The notes under the pieces are model-generated. The model had not been told where the DNA came from. It saw nothing but the letters and a program-made list of their open reading frames with translations, and ran no database searches. The position numbers and the translations under genes were made by a program. Below are positions 30,369 to 39,431 of a DNA stretch of 64,000 nt, piece by piece. This DNA is from Pseudomonadota bacterium (GTDB lineage: Bacteria > Pseudomonadota > Gammaproteobacteria > Burkholderiales > Thiobacillaceae). The stretch's first letter is position 1. Each line of letters begins with the position of its first letter. The stretch covers positions 1 through 64,000 of the forward strand of contig JAKADC010000008.1 of NCBI GenBank assembly GCA_021820845.1, given 5' to 3'.

Positions 30369-30797
30369 TCAAACCATCGGTTTCAGCCTGGCAGCATCCA
30401 CATTTCTCAAATCGATCGACATTTCCGTGCCATCGACGACCAGCTTCACGGCATCGCCCTCCAGGCCGAGAAGCTGACCGCTCAGACGGCGCCGGTTGTC
30501 CATCGGCACCCTCAGCTTCAGCGTCACCTGTTCCCCGGCGAAACGCGCGTAATCCTCCGGTTTGACCAGAGGCCGGTCGAGGCCGGGCGACGACACTTCC
30601 AGCCTGTCGTAGTCGATGTTCTCGACCGTGAACAGATGGGTCAGGTGATTGCTGACCGCGACGCAATCGTCGATCGTGATGCCGCCCGGCTTGTCGATGA
30701 AAATCCGGATCAGCCCGCGCCCGGCGCGTTCCAGCATCACCAGCTCATATCCGAGTCCGGCGAGAACGGGTTCCAGGCGGGCGGGCAAATCCATCAT
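30369..30797 (-). CDS. rimP: ribosome maturation factor RimP
   Basis: 142-aa factor for 30S assembly. It has the conserved [30 protein letters not shown], then [23 protein letters not shown] and the C-terminal SH3-like segment [21 protein letters not shown]. It is first gene of the nusA-infB operon; the promoter should lie in 30798-30900, before the tRNA-Leu end. The second Met of MMDLPARL may be the true start. Confidence 0.95.
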   Translation of the reverse strand: MMDLPARLEPVLAGLGYELVMLERAGRGLIRIFIDKPGGITIDDCVAVSNHLTHLFTVENIDYDRLEVSSPGLDRPLVKPEDYARFAGEQVTLKLRVPMDNRRRLSGQLLGLEGDAVKLVVDGTEMSIDLRNVDAARLKPMV

Positions 30798-30935
30798 CGC
30801 AAATCCATTACCGCGCCGCCGCAGGACCGGACTTCAGTCTCGCGCAGCACAAATAAAAAATGGGCGAACCGCCCATCGTGTTAATAATTAAAGCGCCAAA
30901 ATTATACCACTCGGACCCTCTGACCGAAAGGGAGA

Positions 30936-31022
30936 TGGTGCCCGGAACCGGAATCGAACCGGTACGCCATCGCTGGCGAGGGATTTTAAGTCCCTTGTGT
31001 CTACCAATTTCACCATCCGGGC
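30936..31022 (-). tRNA. tRNA-Leu (TAA anticodon)
   Basis: 87-nt class II tRNA with a long variable arm. Acceptor GCCCGGA pairs with TCCGGGC, the anticodon loop is CTTAAAA, and CCA is encoded at 30936-30938. It is last of the Gly-Cys-Leu run, matching glyW-cysT-leuZ downstream of pgsA in E. coli. Confidence 0.96.
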
Positions 31023-31046
31023 GAAGCGGATAGCTGATCCGGAATC

Positions 31047-31120
31047 TGGAGGCGCGAGCCGGAGTCGAACCGACCTACACGGATTTGCAATCCGGTGCAT
31101 AACCGCTTTGCTATCGCGCC
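31047..31120 (-). tRNA. tRNA-Cys (GCA anticodon)
   Basis: 74 nt. Acceptor GGCGCGA pairs with TCGCGCC, the anticodon context is ATTGCAAAT, the discriminator is U73, and CCA is encoded at 31047-31049. Confidence 0.96.
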
Positions 31121-31188
31121 GTCGCGGTAAACCACGTAAACGAAAAGGGGAAAACGTCCGGACTGCGCCATCTGTTTTCCCCGGAATC

Positions 31189-31264
31189 TGGAGCGGGAAA
31201 CGAGGTTCGAACTCGCGACCTCAACCTTGGCAAGGTTGCGCTCTACCAGCTGAGCTATTCCCGC
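31189..31264 (-). tRNA. tRNA-Gly (GCC anticodon)
   Basis: 76 nt. Acceptor GCGGGAA pairs with TTCCCGC, the anticodon loop is CTTGCCAAG, the discriminator is U73, and CCA is encoded at 31189-31191. It lies 59 bp after pgsA and is probably cotranscribed with it. Confidence 0.96.
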
Positions 31265-31323
31265 GTTGAAGGCTGCGCATTATGGGGATTCCGCCTTTTT
31301 CTGTCAACAGCCCGGAGCATCTT

Positions 31324-31893
31324 TCAGTTGGATTTTTGCAGGGCTCGCGCGGCCATCACGAGGTAATACGCCATCGAGACCAGCGTGAGCAGCGCCGCGA
31401 TCCAGATCAGCACGGTTCCGATCTCGACCGTGGGCACACTGCCGATCGGTCCGAAGTAGAGAAGCAGCACGATCGCGATCATCTGCGCCATGGTCTTGAG
31501 CTTGCCGACGAAGGACACGGCGACGCTCGCGGATTTGCCCGCCTTCGCCATCCATTCGCGCAGCGCCGAGATCGTGATCTCGCGCCCGATGATGATGAGG
31601 GCGATCAGCGGCGCCACGCGGCCGAGATCGATGAGCACGATGAGCGCGGCGGCCACCATCAGCTTGTCGGCGACGGGATCGAGGAAGGCGCCGAAGGCGG
31701 AAGTCTGCCCCAGTTTGCGCGCCAGCCAGCCGTCGAGCCAGTCGGTGACCGCCGCGATGCCGAAAAATGCCGCGGCCAGAATGTTCGTTCTGGAGGGCGT
31801 GAGCCAGCCGTCGGGCAGATAGAACGCGCCCGCCATCAGCGGTATCAACAGGATGCGCAGCCAGGTGAGCAGATTGGGGAGATTGAGAGGCAT
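31324..31893 (-). CDS. pgsA: CDP-diacylglycerol-glycerol-3-phosphate 3-phosphatidyltransferase
   Basis: 189-aa inner-membrane enzyme making phosphatidylglycerol phosphate. The CDP-alcohol phosphotransferase signature is complete in DWLDGWLARKLGQTSAFGAFLDPVADK (residues about 50-76), with several membrane helices before and after. The ATG at 31893 overlaps the uvrC stop (ATGA), which fixes the start. The order uvrC-pgsA-tRNA(Gly,Cys,Leu) is conserved with enterobacteria. Confidence 0.96.
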   Translation of the reverse strand: MPLNLPNLLTWLRILLIPLMAGAFYLPDGWLTPSRTNILAAAFFGIAAVTDWLDGWLARKLGQTSAFGAFLDPVADKLMVAAALIVLIDLGRVAPLIALIIIGREITISALREWMAKAGKSASVAVSFVGKLKTMAQMIAIVLLLYFGPIGSVPTVEIGTVLIWIAALLTLVSMAYYLVMAARALQKSN

Positions 31894-33692
31894 CAGTGGA
31901 GCGCGTTGTAGAGGGTTTCCGCCAATTCTCGGCTGATACCGTTCACCGAGGCAAGCGCGTCGACCCCGGCATTGCGCACGCCCTGCAAGCCCCCGAAATG
32001 TTCCAGCAGCTGTTTGCGGCGTTTGGGGCCGATGCCGGGGATGTCCTCGAGCGTGGACTGCATGCGCGCCTTGCCCCGTTTTGCGCGGTGGCCGGTGATG
32101 GCGAAGCGGTGCGCTTCGTCGCGTATCTGCTGGATCAGGTGAAAGCCGGGATGATCCTTGGCCAGCTTCAGTTCGCGGCCGTCGGCGAAGATCAGTGTCT
32201 CCAGTCCGGGCTTGCGCGCCTCGCCCTTGGCGACGCCGAGGAGCAGAACGTCGCCCAGGCCCAGCCCGGTCATCGTCTCGACCGCGCTGGATATCTGACC
32301 CTTGCCGCCGTCGATCAGCAGCAGGTCGGGCAGCACGCCGTCTTCCTCGACGCTCCTGTGGAAGCGCTTGACCAGCGCCGCCTGCATCGCGGCGTAGTCG
32401 TCGCCGGGCGTGATGCCGCCGATGTTGTAGCGGCGGTAGTCGGACTTCTTCAGGTCGTCGCCCTCGTAGACGACGCAGGAGGCGATCGTCGCTTCGCCCA
32501 TCGTGTGCGAAATGTCGAAGCACTCGATGCGCTTCAGTTGCGGCAGGTCGAGCGTGTCGCGCAGCGCGGCGAGTCGCTGCGACTGGTTGGCGCGATCGGC
32601 GCTGCGGCGCTCGGCCGACAGGCGCGCGTTGGCCTGCGCCATGCCGATCCAGACCTTGCGTTCCCCGGTCACGCGATGCTGGATCGCGATTTTCTTGCCG
32701 GCCTGCTCCGTGAGCAGCGCTTCCAGCGCGTCGGTCTCGAGCGCCTCGCTGACGAGGATGCGCGCCGGCATCGGGTGGTCGAGATAATGCTGGAGAATGA
32801 AGGCTTCCAGCGCTTCGGCCGGCGTCGCGCCTTCGCCGTGCTGCGGGAAGAAGCTGCGGTCGCCGAGGTGGCGGCCGCCGCGGATCATGGTGAGGTTGAC
32901 CGCGATCACGCCGCCGGCTTCGGCCGCCGCGACGACGTCCGCATCCGCTTCGCTGCCGGTCGTGTCGACGAACTGCTTCTCGCGCACGGTCGCGAGCATG
33001 CGCAGGCGATCGCGCAGCAGCGCAGCGGTTTCGAAGTCGAGCGCGGCAGCGGCGGCGTTCATCTGCCCGGTGATGTGTTCGGTGAGTGCCGTCGCCTCGC
33101 CGTGCAGGAGCTGGGCCGCCTCGAGAACGTCGCGGGCGTAGGCCTCGGGGCCGACGAGCCCGACGCAGGGGGCGGTGCAGCGCTTGATCTGGTGCAGCAG
33201 GCAGGGCCGCGAGCGGTTGGCGAAGACGGTGTCCTCGCAGGTGCGTAGCTGGAATACCTTCTGCAGCAGCTGGATGCTTTCGCGCACGGCGTAGGCGTTG
33301 GGATAGGGACCGAAAGCCTGGTCGCGCTTCTTCGGCGTGCCGCGGAAGTAGGCGAGGCGCGGGAAGCGGTGCGCGGTCAGGAGCAGGTAGGGATAGGATT
33401 TGTCGTCGCGGAACAGGATATTGAAGCGCGGCTTCAACCCCTTGATCAGGTTGTTTTCGAGCAGGAGCGCTTCGGCCTCGGTGCGCGTCACCGTGGTGTC
33501 GATGTGGTCGACGCTCCGCAGCATCAGCCGGATGCGCGGGCTCTGGTCGTTTTTCTGGAAGTAGCTGGAGACGCGCTTTCTGAGATCCTTCGCCTTGCCG
33601 ACATAGAGCACCGCGCCGGCCGCGTCGATCATGCGGTAGACGCCCGGCAGGGTGGGGAGCGAGGCGAGGAAGTCCTTGGTGACGGCGGTCAA
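31893..33692 (-). CDS. uvrC: excinuclease ABC subunit C
   Basis: 599-aa nuclease making both incisions in nucleotide excision repair. The N-terminal GIY-YIG domain (GVYRMIDAAGAVLYVGKAKDLRKRVSSYF) is followed by a UVR motif for UvrB binding (ALDFETAALLRDRLRML, about 205-221), an RNase H-like C-terminal nuclease (IECFDISHTMGEATIASCVVY, LLLIDGGKGQ) and a final helix-hairpin-helix (LEDIPGIGPKRRKQLLEHFGG). Length and all domains are normal. Confidence 0.97.
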   Translation of the reverse strand: MTAVTKDFLASLPTLPGVYRMIDAAGAVLYVGKAKDLRKRVSSYFQKNDQSPRIRLMLRSVDHIDTTVTRTEAEALLLENNLIKGLKPRFNILFRDDKSYPYLLLTAHRFPRLAYFRGTPKKRDQAFGPYPNAYAVRESIQLLQKVFQLRTCEDTVFANRSRPCLLHQIKRCTAPCVGLVGPEAYARDVLEAAQLLHGEATALTEHITGQMNAAAAALDFETAALLRDRLRMLATVREKQFVDTTGSEADADVVAAAEAGGVIAVNLTMIRGGRHLGDRSFFPQHGEGATPAEALEAFILQHYLDHPMPARILVSEALETDALEALLTEQAGKKIAIQHRVTGERKVWIGMAQANARLSAERRSADRANQSQRLAALRDTLDLPQLKRIECFDISHTMGEATIASCVVYEGDDLKKSDYRRYNIGGITPGDDYAAMQAALVKRFHRSVEEDGVLPDLLLIDGGKGQISSAVETMTGLGLGDVLLLGVAKGEARKPGLETLIFADGRELKLAKDHPGFHLIQQIRDEAHRFAITGHRAKRGKARMQSTLEDIPGIGPKRRKQLLEHFGGLQGVRNAGVDALASVNGISRELAETLYNALH

Positions 33693-33698
33693 GGCAGC

Positions 33699-33887
33699 TC
33701 AGTCATCCTCGTCGAGCAGCTTGCCGGCGATCGCCCAGTTCTCGTACGGAAGCTCCTCGAACGCGATGTAGGTATACGACGCGGGCTTGCCGGCGTGGCG
33801 CTCCAGCGTGGCGGTGATTTCCTCGGCGACCTTCTTCTTCTGGTCGCGCGTGAGGCTGCCGGCGAGTTTGATGGTGACGACGGGCAT
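33699..33887 (-). CDS. 4-oxalocrotonate tautomerase family protein
   Basis: 62-aa protein starting MPVVTIKLAGSLTRDQKKK. After Met removal, Pro1 would be the catalytic base of the tautomerase superfamily. The fold-typical EITATLERHAGKPASYTYIAFEEL follows. The usual partner arginines are not obvious, so the substrate is unknown. It lies 6 bp before uvrC and 4 bp after the glycosylase, consistent with an operon. Confidence 0.83.
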   Translation of the reverse strand: MPVVTIKLAGSLTRDQKKKVAEEITATLERHAGKPASYTYIAFEELPYENWAIAGKLLDEDD

Positions 33888-33891
33888 GGGT

Positions 33892-34515
33892 TTACTCCTG
33901 GCTCTGGATCTGCGTGAACACCGCCGCGAACATCTCGGGCGTGAGGCGCCGCGTCTGGGTATTGTAGCGGGAGCAGTGGTAGCTGCTGACCAGGCGCCGG
34001 CCGTCGGGCAGGCGGTGGTCGCTGGCGTGGGCGAAGGGATAGTCCTTCAACTTGAGCCCCTGCGCGCGCAGGACGGCCTGATGCGCGATCTGGCCCAGCG
34101 CCAGGATGCTGGCATGCGGCGGAAGCGCGGCCAGTTCGGCGGCGAGAAACCGGTTGCACTCGCGGATTTCGCCCGGCTCCGGCTTGTTGGCCGGCGGCAG
34201 GCATTTCACGGCATTGGTGATGCGGCAACCGGTGAGCGCGAGGCCGTCGTCTGCCGAAAGCGACTGCGGTGCGCTGGCGTAGCCGAAGCGGTGCAGGGTT
34301 TCGTAGAGCAGGATGCCGGCGTAATCGCCGGTAAAGGGGCGGCCGCTGCGATTGGCGCCGTGCATCCCCGGCGCGAGGCCGACGATCAGCAAGTCCGGCG
34401 CCGCGTCGCCGAAGGCGGCAACCGGACGGGCGTGGTAATCGGGATGGCGGACGCGCACCTCGTCGAGAAACGCGGCAAGACGCGGACAGGCGCGGCAATC
34501 GGGGTCGAAATGCAT
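33892..34515 (-). CDS. uracil-DNA glycosylase, family 4/5 (UDGb-like, iron-sulfur)
   Basis: 207-aa DNA repair enzyme that removes uracil and probably other deaminated bases. Motif A GLAPGMHGANRSGRPFTGD (46-64) is the family-5 (UDGb) type, and motif B is SSYHCSRYN. Cys7 and Cys10 (CRAC), Cys105 (VKCLPP) and Cys120 fit the 4Fe-4S ligands. The start MHFDPDCRACPRL at 34515 is chosen because it leads straight into the cluster motif; the frame extends upstream without similarity. Confidence 0.86.
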   Translation of the reverse strand: MHFDPDCRACPRLAAFLDEVRVRHPDYHARPVAAFGDAAPDLLIVGLAPGMHGANRSGRPFTGDYAGILLYETLHRFGYASAPQSLSADDGLALTGCRITNAVKCLPPANKPEPGEIRECNRFLAAELAALPPHASILALGQIAHQAVLRAQGLKLKDYPFAHASDHRLPDGRRLVSSYHCSRYNTQTRRLTPEMFAAVFTQIQSQE

Positions 34516-34573
34516 CGTGGACAAGCAAGAACGCCCCACACCGGGGCGCGCCCATTGTACGCCGGGGAACGCG

Positions 34574-35053
34574 TCAGCTCTCGATGGGGCCGGCGGCGGT
34601 CTGCACGTAGTTCTGCTCGCCCATGCGCTTGATGAGGTCGAGCTGGGTCTCGAGATAGTCGATGTGCTCTTCGGTGTCTTCCTGGATGCCGACCAGGATT
34701 TCGCGCGAGACATAGTCCTTGACCGTCTCGCAATGCGCGATCGCCTCGACGTAGAGCGCGCGGCCGCCGAGTTCGAGCTTGAGGTCGCACTCGATGCATT
34801 CGGCGACGTTTTCGCCGATCAGGAGCTTGTTCAGGTCCTGCAGATTGGGCAGGCCTTCCAGAAAGAGGATGCGCTCGATCAGTTTGTCGGCGTGATGCAT
34901 TTCCTCGATCGACTCGTCGTATTCGTGCTTGCCCAGCGCGTTGAGCCCCCAGTTCTTGTACATGCGCGCGTGCAGGAAATACTGGTTGATGGCGGTCAAT
35001 TCGACCGCGAGTGCCTTGTTCAGGTACTGGATGACCTTCTTGTCGCCTTTCAT
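34574..35053 (-). CDS. bfr: bacterioferritin
   Basis: 159-aa haem-containing iron-storage protein assembling as a 24-mer. Ferroxidase ligands Glu18, Glu51 and His54 are in place, with Glu and His from [11 protein letters not shown]. The haem ligand Met52 is present in [21 protein letters not shown]. The ATG at 35053 has AGGAGAG upstream. It is on the same strand as bfd, whose ferredoxin releases the stored iron. Confidence 0.96.
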   Translation of the reverse strand: MKGDKKVIQYLNKALAVELTAINQYFLHARMYKNWGLNALGKHEYDESIEEMHHADKLIERILFLEGLPNLQDLNKLLIGENVAECIECDLKLELGGRALYVEAIAHCETVKDYVSREILVGIQEDTEEHIDYLETQLDLIKRMGEQNYVQTAAGPIES

Positions 35054-35209
35054 GCTTCTCTCCTGTTATTGGGCAGATCCTTTGATGCCGCCATCGGCTG
35101 CGCGAATGCCGGTCGCTGGGCGGACGGGGCCTGTCATTCTAGGAAAAAAGCGATGCAGGACAAGCCGGCTGCGCCCCTGTAAGGTGGACGCGGGAGAGGA
35201 TCGATCGAG

Positions 35210-35422
35210 TCAGGCGGCTGCGGCGAGCGAGGCGCCGACGGGGCATTCGCGGCATTCGGCGAGTGCTTCATTGAGCACGTCTTTCGCGCATCGGGCGCAG
35301 CGGCCGCACTGGGTCGCCACCCCGAGTTCGTCGCGAAGCTCGCGCATCGTCGTCACGCCGCGGTTGCGCACCGCCTTGCGGATTTCATGGTCGGTGACAC
35401 CTTTGCAAAGACAGACGTACAT
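35210..35422 (-). CDS. bfd: bacterioferritin-associated ferredoxin
   Basis: 70-aa [2Fe-2S] protein that reduces ferric iron in bacterioferritin for its release. Ligands Cys4, Cys6, Cys39 and Cys42 are all present (MYVCLCKGVTDHEI, QCGRCARCAKDVL). Expression is normally induced by iron starvation, which agrees with the Fur-like site upstream at 35466. Confidence 0.94.
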   Translation of the reverse strand: MYVCLCKGVTDHEIRKAVRNRGVTTMRELRDELGVATQCGRCARCAKDVLNEALAECRECPVGASLAAAA

Positions 35423-35465
35423 GACGCACCTTCGGGTTCGGAAGACGGTAAAGCCATATTATAGC

Positions 35466-35486
35466 GAATGAGAATGGTTGTCAATA
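35466..35486. promoter_or_regulatory. candidate Fur box upstream of bfd
   Basis: GAATGAGAATGGTTGTCAATA carries the GAATGAGAATG hexamer pattern typical of Fur sites and lies 44 bp before the bfd start. It was identified by eye. Confidence 0.5.
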
Positions 35487-35655
35487 GCGTAATGCGGCCT
35501 CGGGCCCGCCCGGGGGAACGCGCCGCGACGGCGATGTCTTCGGTGTCGTGCGGTTGCGGCGCGTGCATTGCCGGTCTCCATGTGAAGTCGGGGCTGGCTG
35601 GCGCAGTTGCGCGGGCGGGTGTGCAGCCGCAGCCGGCGGCGGATTCTAGGGCGGC

Positions 35656-35874
35656 TTATTTGGTGAGGATCAGCTTGCCGCTCTTGGTGATGCGCAGGCG
35701 ATAGTGCTCGCCGTTGTGTCGGATCAGGACTTCCTGGCCGCCCTGGAACAAGGAATCCGCGGGGACGACCCCGGGTGAATCAATTGACGTTCGATGTTCG
35801 GGCCGAACGTCGGCGGGGGGAAAAGGCGGGTTCGGCATGGCGCGGGGGGCTTCTGCACGGGATTCGGAGTTCAT
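35656..35874 (-). CDS. hemP: hemin uptake protein HemP
   Basis: 72-aa protein with the HemP domain at its C-terminus (DSLFQGGQEVLIRHN, then YRLRITKSGKLILTK). HemP proteins are small Fur-regulated factors needed for haem uptake and receptor expression in betaproteobacteria. The start MNSESRAEAP at 35874 is chosen; the frame is open further upstream through the candidate Fur site, which cannot be coding. The adjacent Bfr/Bfd genes make this an iron block. Confidence 0.88.
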   Translation of the reverse strand: MNSESRAEAPRAMPNPPFPPADVRPEHRTSIDSPGVVPADSLFQGGQEVLIRHNGEHYRLRITKSGKLILTK

Positions 35875-35902
35875 GGGGCGAATCGCTGGTCTGGGTTTTA
35901 CG

Positions 35903-35921
35903 AATAATAACGATTCGCATT
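35903..35921. promoter_or_regulatory. candidate Fur box upstream of hemP
   Basis: The AATAATAACGATTCGCATT stretch reads on the minus strand as AATGCGAATCGTTATTATT, similar to the Fur consensus of alternating NAT triplets. It lies about 29 bp before the hemP start. Confidence 0.5.
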
Positions 35922-36040
35922 TATATGTCAACCGGTTCAGACGAATTCTGGCTTGGAAAGTCGAGAAGGCGCGCGATCGAAGACTGGGGCGAGCGGCCGC
36001 CCCGCCCTGTTCCAGGCGCTGCCGGCCCGCAGCGGGCCGA

Positions 36041-37003
36041 TCAAGACGCGGTTTTGCCGTCGGGGCCGGGCGGCGACCATTCGCCCCGAACCAGCGGGGC
36101 GACGTTCAATACCTCGGGCTGCAGCGTGATATGCGCGATTCCGTGTCGCTTCCCGAGCATGTCGCGGGCGGCCGCCAGAATGTGCAGCCAGTTCCCAAGG
36201 TCGCGGATGTCGAGATGCGCCGACAGGGCGACGGTGCCCGACGACAGCGTCCATACGTGAAGATCGTGCACGCGCTCCACGCCGGAAACCGCGGCGAGAT
36301 CGCGGCCCACGGCTTCGAGCTCGATCTCGAGCGGCACGCCTTCCATCAACACGTGCACCACCTCACGCAGCAGCCGCAATGCGGAAACCAGGATCAACGC
36401 AGCCACCAGCAGCGACAGCAGGGGATCGATCGGCATCCAGCCGGTCGTGACGATGACGACGCCGGCGCTGATCGCCGCGACGGACCCGAGCGCGTCGCCC
36501 AGCACGTGCAGCAGCGCGGCACGGCTATTCAGCGTGTGCGCGCCGCGACTCAGGATCCAGGCAACAAGCAGATTGATCGCCAGGCCGACGATGCCGACGC
36601 CGATCACCGCGTCGCCCGTGACGGCGTGGGGGCTCTCGAGGCGATCGATGGCTTCGCGCACGATGTAGCCGAGCAGGGCCAGCATCAGCAGGCTGTTGAA
36701 CAGCGCGGCCAGCACCTCGGCCCGCGCCAGGCCATAGGAATGGCGGAAGCTCGGCGGCCGGCGTGCAAGCCAGGCCGCGGCGGCCGCCAGCCCGAGTGCG
36801 GAGGAGTCGGTGAACATGTGGGCCGCATCGGACACGAGCGCGAGCGAACCCGACCACCAGCCAGCCAGGGCCTCGACGCCGGCGAACGCGAGCGTCAGCA
36901 GCAGGGCGACAGCGAGCTTGCCGCCGGCACCTTCGCGGGCCGCGTGGGCATGGCCGCCGTGGCCGTGGTCGTGGGTGTCGTGACCGTGGTTATGAGCGTG
37001 CAC
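36041..37003 (-). CDS. cation diffusion facilitator (CDF) metal exporter, CzcD/ZitB type
   Basis: 320-aa inner-membrane divalent-cation/proton antiporter. The His-rich N-terminus ([20 protein letters not shown]) is followed by six membrane helices. The metal site [13 protein letters not shown] (TM2) and the [12 protein letters not shown] motif in TM5 supply the HxxxD/DxxxD ligands of Zn/Co/Cd transporters. The C-terminal cytoplasmic domain has [18 protein letters not shown]. The start is GTG 37003, overlapping nagZ by 14 nt; a longer open frame upstream is antisense to nothing useful and lacks the His start. Confidence 0.9.
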   Translation of the reverse strand: MHAHNHGHDTHDHGHGGHAHAAREGAGGKLAVALLLTLAFAGVEALAGWWSGSLALVSDAAHMFTDSSALGLAAAAAWLARRPPSFRHSYGLARAEVLAALFNSLLMLALLGYIVREAIDRLESPHAVTGDAVIGVGIVGLAINLLVAWILSRGAHTLNSRAALLHVLGDALGSVAAISAGVVIVTTGWMPIDPLLSLLVAALILVSALRLLREVVHVLMEGVPLEIELEAVGRDLAAVSGVERVHDLHVWTLSSGTVALSAHLDIRDLGNWLHILAAARDMLGKRHGIAHITLQPEVLNVAPLVRGEWSPPGPDGKTAS

Positions 37004-38069
37004 AGTAATCCGTCGGATCGACGCGCAGATCGAGGTCCGCGCTGTCGTACCCCAGCCCCGCGATATGGTGCAACGCGTTGGCGTAGCGCATCGACTCGCG
37101 CAACTCCGTGAGCGTCGGCGGATGCGGCTGGCCGTGCATGCGCGCCAGCCGCGCCCGCGACGGCGCAGGCCAGTCGACACTCAGGTTCGCCAGCACCTCG
37201 TCGGCGAGGTCGGCGCGGTTGCAGACCAGCGCCATGTCGCAACCGGCCTCGATGGCCGCGATCACCCGGTCGGTCACCCCGCCGGCCACGGCGGCGCCGG
37301 CCATGCAGAGGTCGTCGCTGAACACCGCGCCGTCGAATTGCAGCTGATGGCGCAGCACGTTTTGCAGCCAGACGCGCGAAAACCCGGCGGGCTTGTCATC
37401 GACTTCGGGATAGATCACGTGCGCAGGCATGATCGCCGCCAGGCCGGCTTCGATCATCAGCCGGAACGGAACCAGGTCGGCGATGGCGAGGTCGGCGAGC
37501 GTGCGCGTGTCGACCGGGACGTCGACGTGCGAGTCCGCCACGACGAACCCGTGACCAGGGAAGTGCTTGCCGCAGGCCGCCATGCCGGCGTCCTTCATGC
37601 CCAGCATCAAGGCCTGTGCGAGTTCGAACACTGCGTGCGGGTCGGCGTGGAAGGCGCGGTCGCCGATGACCGACGAGGCGCCGTAATCCAGGTCGAGCAC
37701 GGGTGCGAAACTGAAGTCGATGCCGTGCGCGCGCAGTTCGCTCGCCAGCACGAAGCCGGTTTCGCGCGCGAGTTCGCGGGCGCGCTGCGGATGCGTGTTC
37801 CAGATTTCGCCGAAGGCGCGCATCGGCGGCAGGCGGGTGAAGCCTTCGCGAAAGCGCTGCACCCGCCCGCCTTCGTGGTCGACGCCGATCAGCAGCGGGG
37901 CGGGCTTGAGTGCATGGATCTCGGCTGTGAGCGCAGCGAGCTGAGCCGGATCGCGGTAGTTGCGGGAAAACAGGATCACGCCGCCGACCAGGGGGTGCGA
38001 GAGGCGGCGGCGGTCGTCGTCGGTCAGTTCGGTGCCCGCGACGTCGAGCATCAAGGGGCCAAGCGTCAT
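36990..38069 (-). CDS. nagZ: beta-N-acetylhexosaminidase NagZ
   Basis: 359-aa cytosolic GH3 enzyme of peptidoglycan recycling that removes GlcNAc from anhydro-muropeptides. The substrate/catalytic loop [18 protein letters not shown] is intact, with [33 protein letters not shown] and the nucleophile Asp in [11 protein letters not shown]. The order acpS-nagZ is common in betaproteobacteria. The end overlaps the CDF gene. Confidence 0.95.
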   Translation of the reverse strand: MTLGPLMLDVAGTELTDDDRRRLSHPLVGGVILFSRNYRDPAQLAALTAEIHALKPAPLLIGVDHEGGRVQRFREGFTRLPPMRAFGEIWNTHPQRARELARETGFVLASELRAHGIDFSFAPVLDLDYGASSVIGDRAFHADPHAVFELAQALMLGMKDAGMAACGKHFPGHGFVVADSHVDVPVDTRTLADLAIADLVPFRLMIEAGLAAIMPAHVIYPEVDDKPAGFSRVWLQNVLRHQLQFDGAVFSDDLCMAGAAVAGGVTDRVIAAIEAGCDMALVCNRADLADEVLANLSVDWPAPSRARLARMHGQPHPPTLTELRESMRYANALHHIAGLGYDSADLDLRVDPTDYCARS

Positions 38070-38093
38070 GTTCGCTCCTGTTCAGGGTGAGGC

Positions 38094-38495
38094 TTACGCT
38101 GTTTGGTGCGGAGAGTCGGACTGTTCGAGCACGACGAACGCCAGCACGAGGTCGCCCTCGTCCGACAGCGAGACATAATGCGCCGTAACCCCGCGTGCCG
38201 CCAGCCAGGCGACGAGTTCCGGCGCGCACTCGATGAAGGGCTTGCCGTGCGGGTCGCGCAGCACCGCGATGTTGCGCAGGCTCACCGGCGCGCGCAGCCC
38301 GGTCCCCGTCGCCTTGGCGAAGGCTTCCTTGACGGCGAAGCATTTGGCGAGGAAGCGCGCCGGATCGCCGCTCGCGTAGTAGCCGGCGTGTTCCGCGGGC
38401 GCGAGGATGCGATCCGCATAGTGTTCGCCGAAGCGCGCGAGTCCGCTGCGGATGCGCTCGGCGTCGAGGAGATCGGTGCCGACGCCGTGAATCAT
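38094..38495 (-). CDS. acpS: holo-[acyl-carrier-protein] synthase
   Basis: 133-aa phosphopantetheinyl transferase activating acyl carrier protein. Mg2+ ligand Asp8 is in GVGTDLLDAERI and the Lys-Glu motif is in FLAKCFAVKEAFAKATGTG (Glu57). The ATG at 38495 overlaps the radical SAM stop by 4 nt. The slightly longer C-terminus than E. coli AcpS is unremarkable. Confidence 0.95.
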   Translation of the reverse strand: MIHGVGTDLLDAERIRSGLARFGEHYADRILAPAEHAGYYASGDPARFLAKCFAVKEAFAKATGTGLRAPVSLRNIAVLRDPHGKPFIECAPELVAWLAARGVTAHYVSLSDEGDLVLAFVVLEQSDSPHQTA

Positions 38496-39343
38496 GGCGA
38501 TACCTTCACGGGCAGGCCCGCGGCGCGGATTTTGGCCGCGAAGGAATCGAGCCACGCGGCGGGCAACGCCGACAGCCGGGCGGCCTGGGGCTGCATCGAG
38601 GGACGCGCCAGGCCGTAGAGCAGCACGCCGCGCACGGGAATCTGCTGCTGCCGGATGCGCTCCACCGCGGCCAGGTACGCCGCCTGCTCGGCGTCCGAAG
38701 GCGGAACGCCGTCGAGCGCGAACACGCAGGTCTGCAGCCAGGTCGGGCACAGGCGCGCGGCGACGGCGAGGCGCTCGAACTGTTTGTTCGGCGCGATGCG
38801 CGTCTGGTTGATCGCGCGCATGCCGCCGGCGGTCGCGCTGTCGAACTTGAACCACACTTCTCCGTTCAGCGAGGCCATTTTCCGCAGGCCTTCCTGGACG
38901 CGCGGGCGGTCGGCGAGGCTGCCGTTGGTGATCAGCACCAGCCTGATTTTTCCCGCGAGGCCGAAGTCGGCCATCACCTGGCCGACGAGGGCGATGATCT
39001 GAGGAAAGGCCTTCGCGCTGGTCGGCTCGCCGTTGCCCGACAGCGCGATGTCGTTGAGCCTTCTCGCCCCTTCGGGGACGCGGGTCTGCATGAAGTCGCC
39101 GTGGAGGATGTCGGCGAGCATGGCGCGCAACTCGGCTTCCAGTCGCGCGAGGTCGATGTCCGGCGCGGTGCCGCGCGTGAGGCCGGGCACCTGGCAATAC
39201 ACGCACGCCCAGTTGCAGGCGTTGTTGGGATTGAGGTTGATGCCCACCGACACCCCACCGGCGCGGCGCGAGACGACGGGATAGACGTATGTCATGCCCG
39301 CGCTGTCGCGGTCGTGGTTGGCGGGGGTGAGTTGGGCGGACAC
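38492..39343 (-). CDS. radical SAM domain protein
   Basis: 283-aa enzyme with the SAM/4Fe-4S motif CNWACVYC (Cys43, 47 and 50), SGNGEPTSAKAFPQII (the GGE-like SAM motif) and LVLITNGSLADRP. It belongs to the radical SAM group with the opening GGVSVGINLNPNNACNWACVYCQVPG, whose substrates are not established. Its coupling to acpS by a 4-nt overlap is a positional fact without a clear functional meaning. Confidence 0.86.
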   Translation of the reverse strand: MSAQLTPANHDRDSAGMTYVYPVVSRRAGGVSVGINLNPNNACNWACVYCQVPGLTRGTAPDIDLARLEAELRAMLADILHGDFMQTRVPEGARRLNDIALSGNGEPTSAKAFPQIIALVGQVMADFGLAGKIRLVLITNGSLADRPRVQEGLRKMASLNGEVWFKFDSATAGGMRAINQTRIAPNKQFERLAVAARLCPTWLQTCVFALDGVPPSDAEQAAYLAAVERIRQQQIPVRGVLLYGLARPSMQPQAARLSALPAAWLDSFAAKIRAAGLPVKVSP

Positions 39344-39431
39344 GTTGCGGGGCGGTGGAGGGGCGAACGCGCCATTCTACTTGAGCGGGCGGTGAACCGT
39401 GCCCGGTCGCGCAGGGCGAAAACCGCGACGC

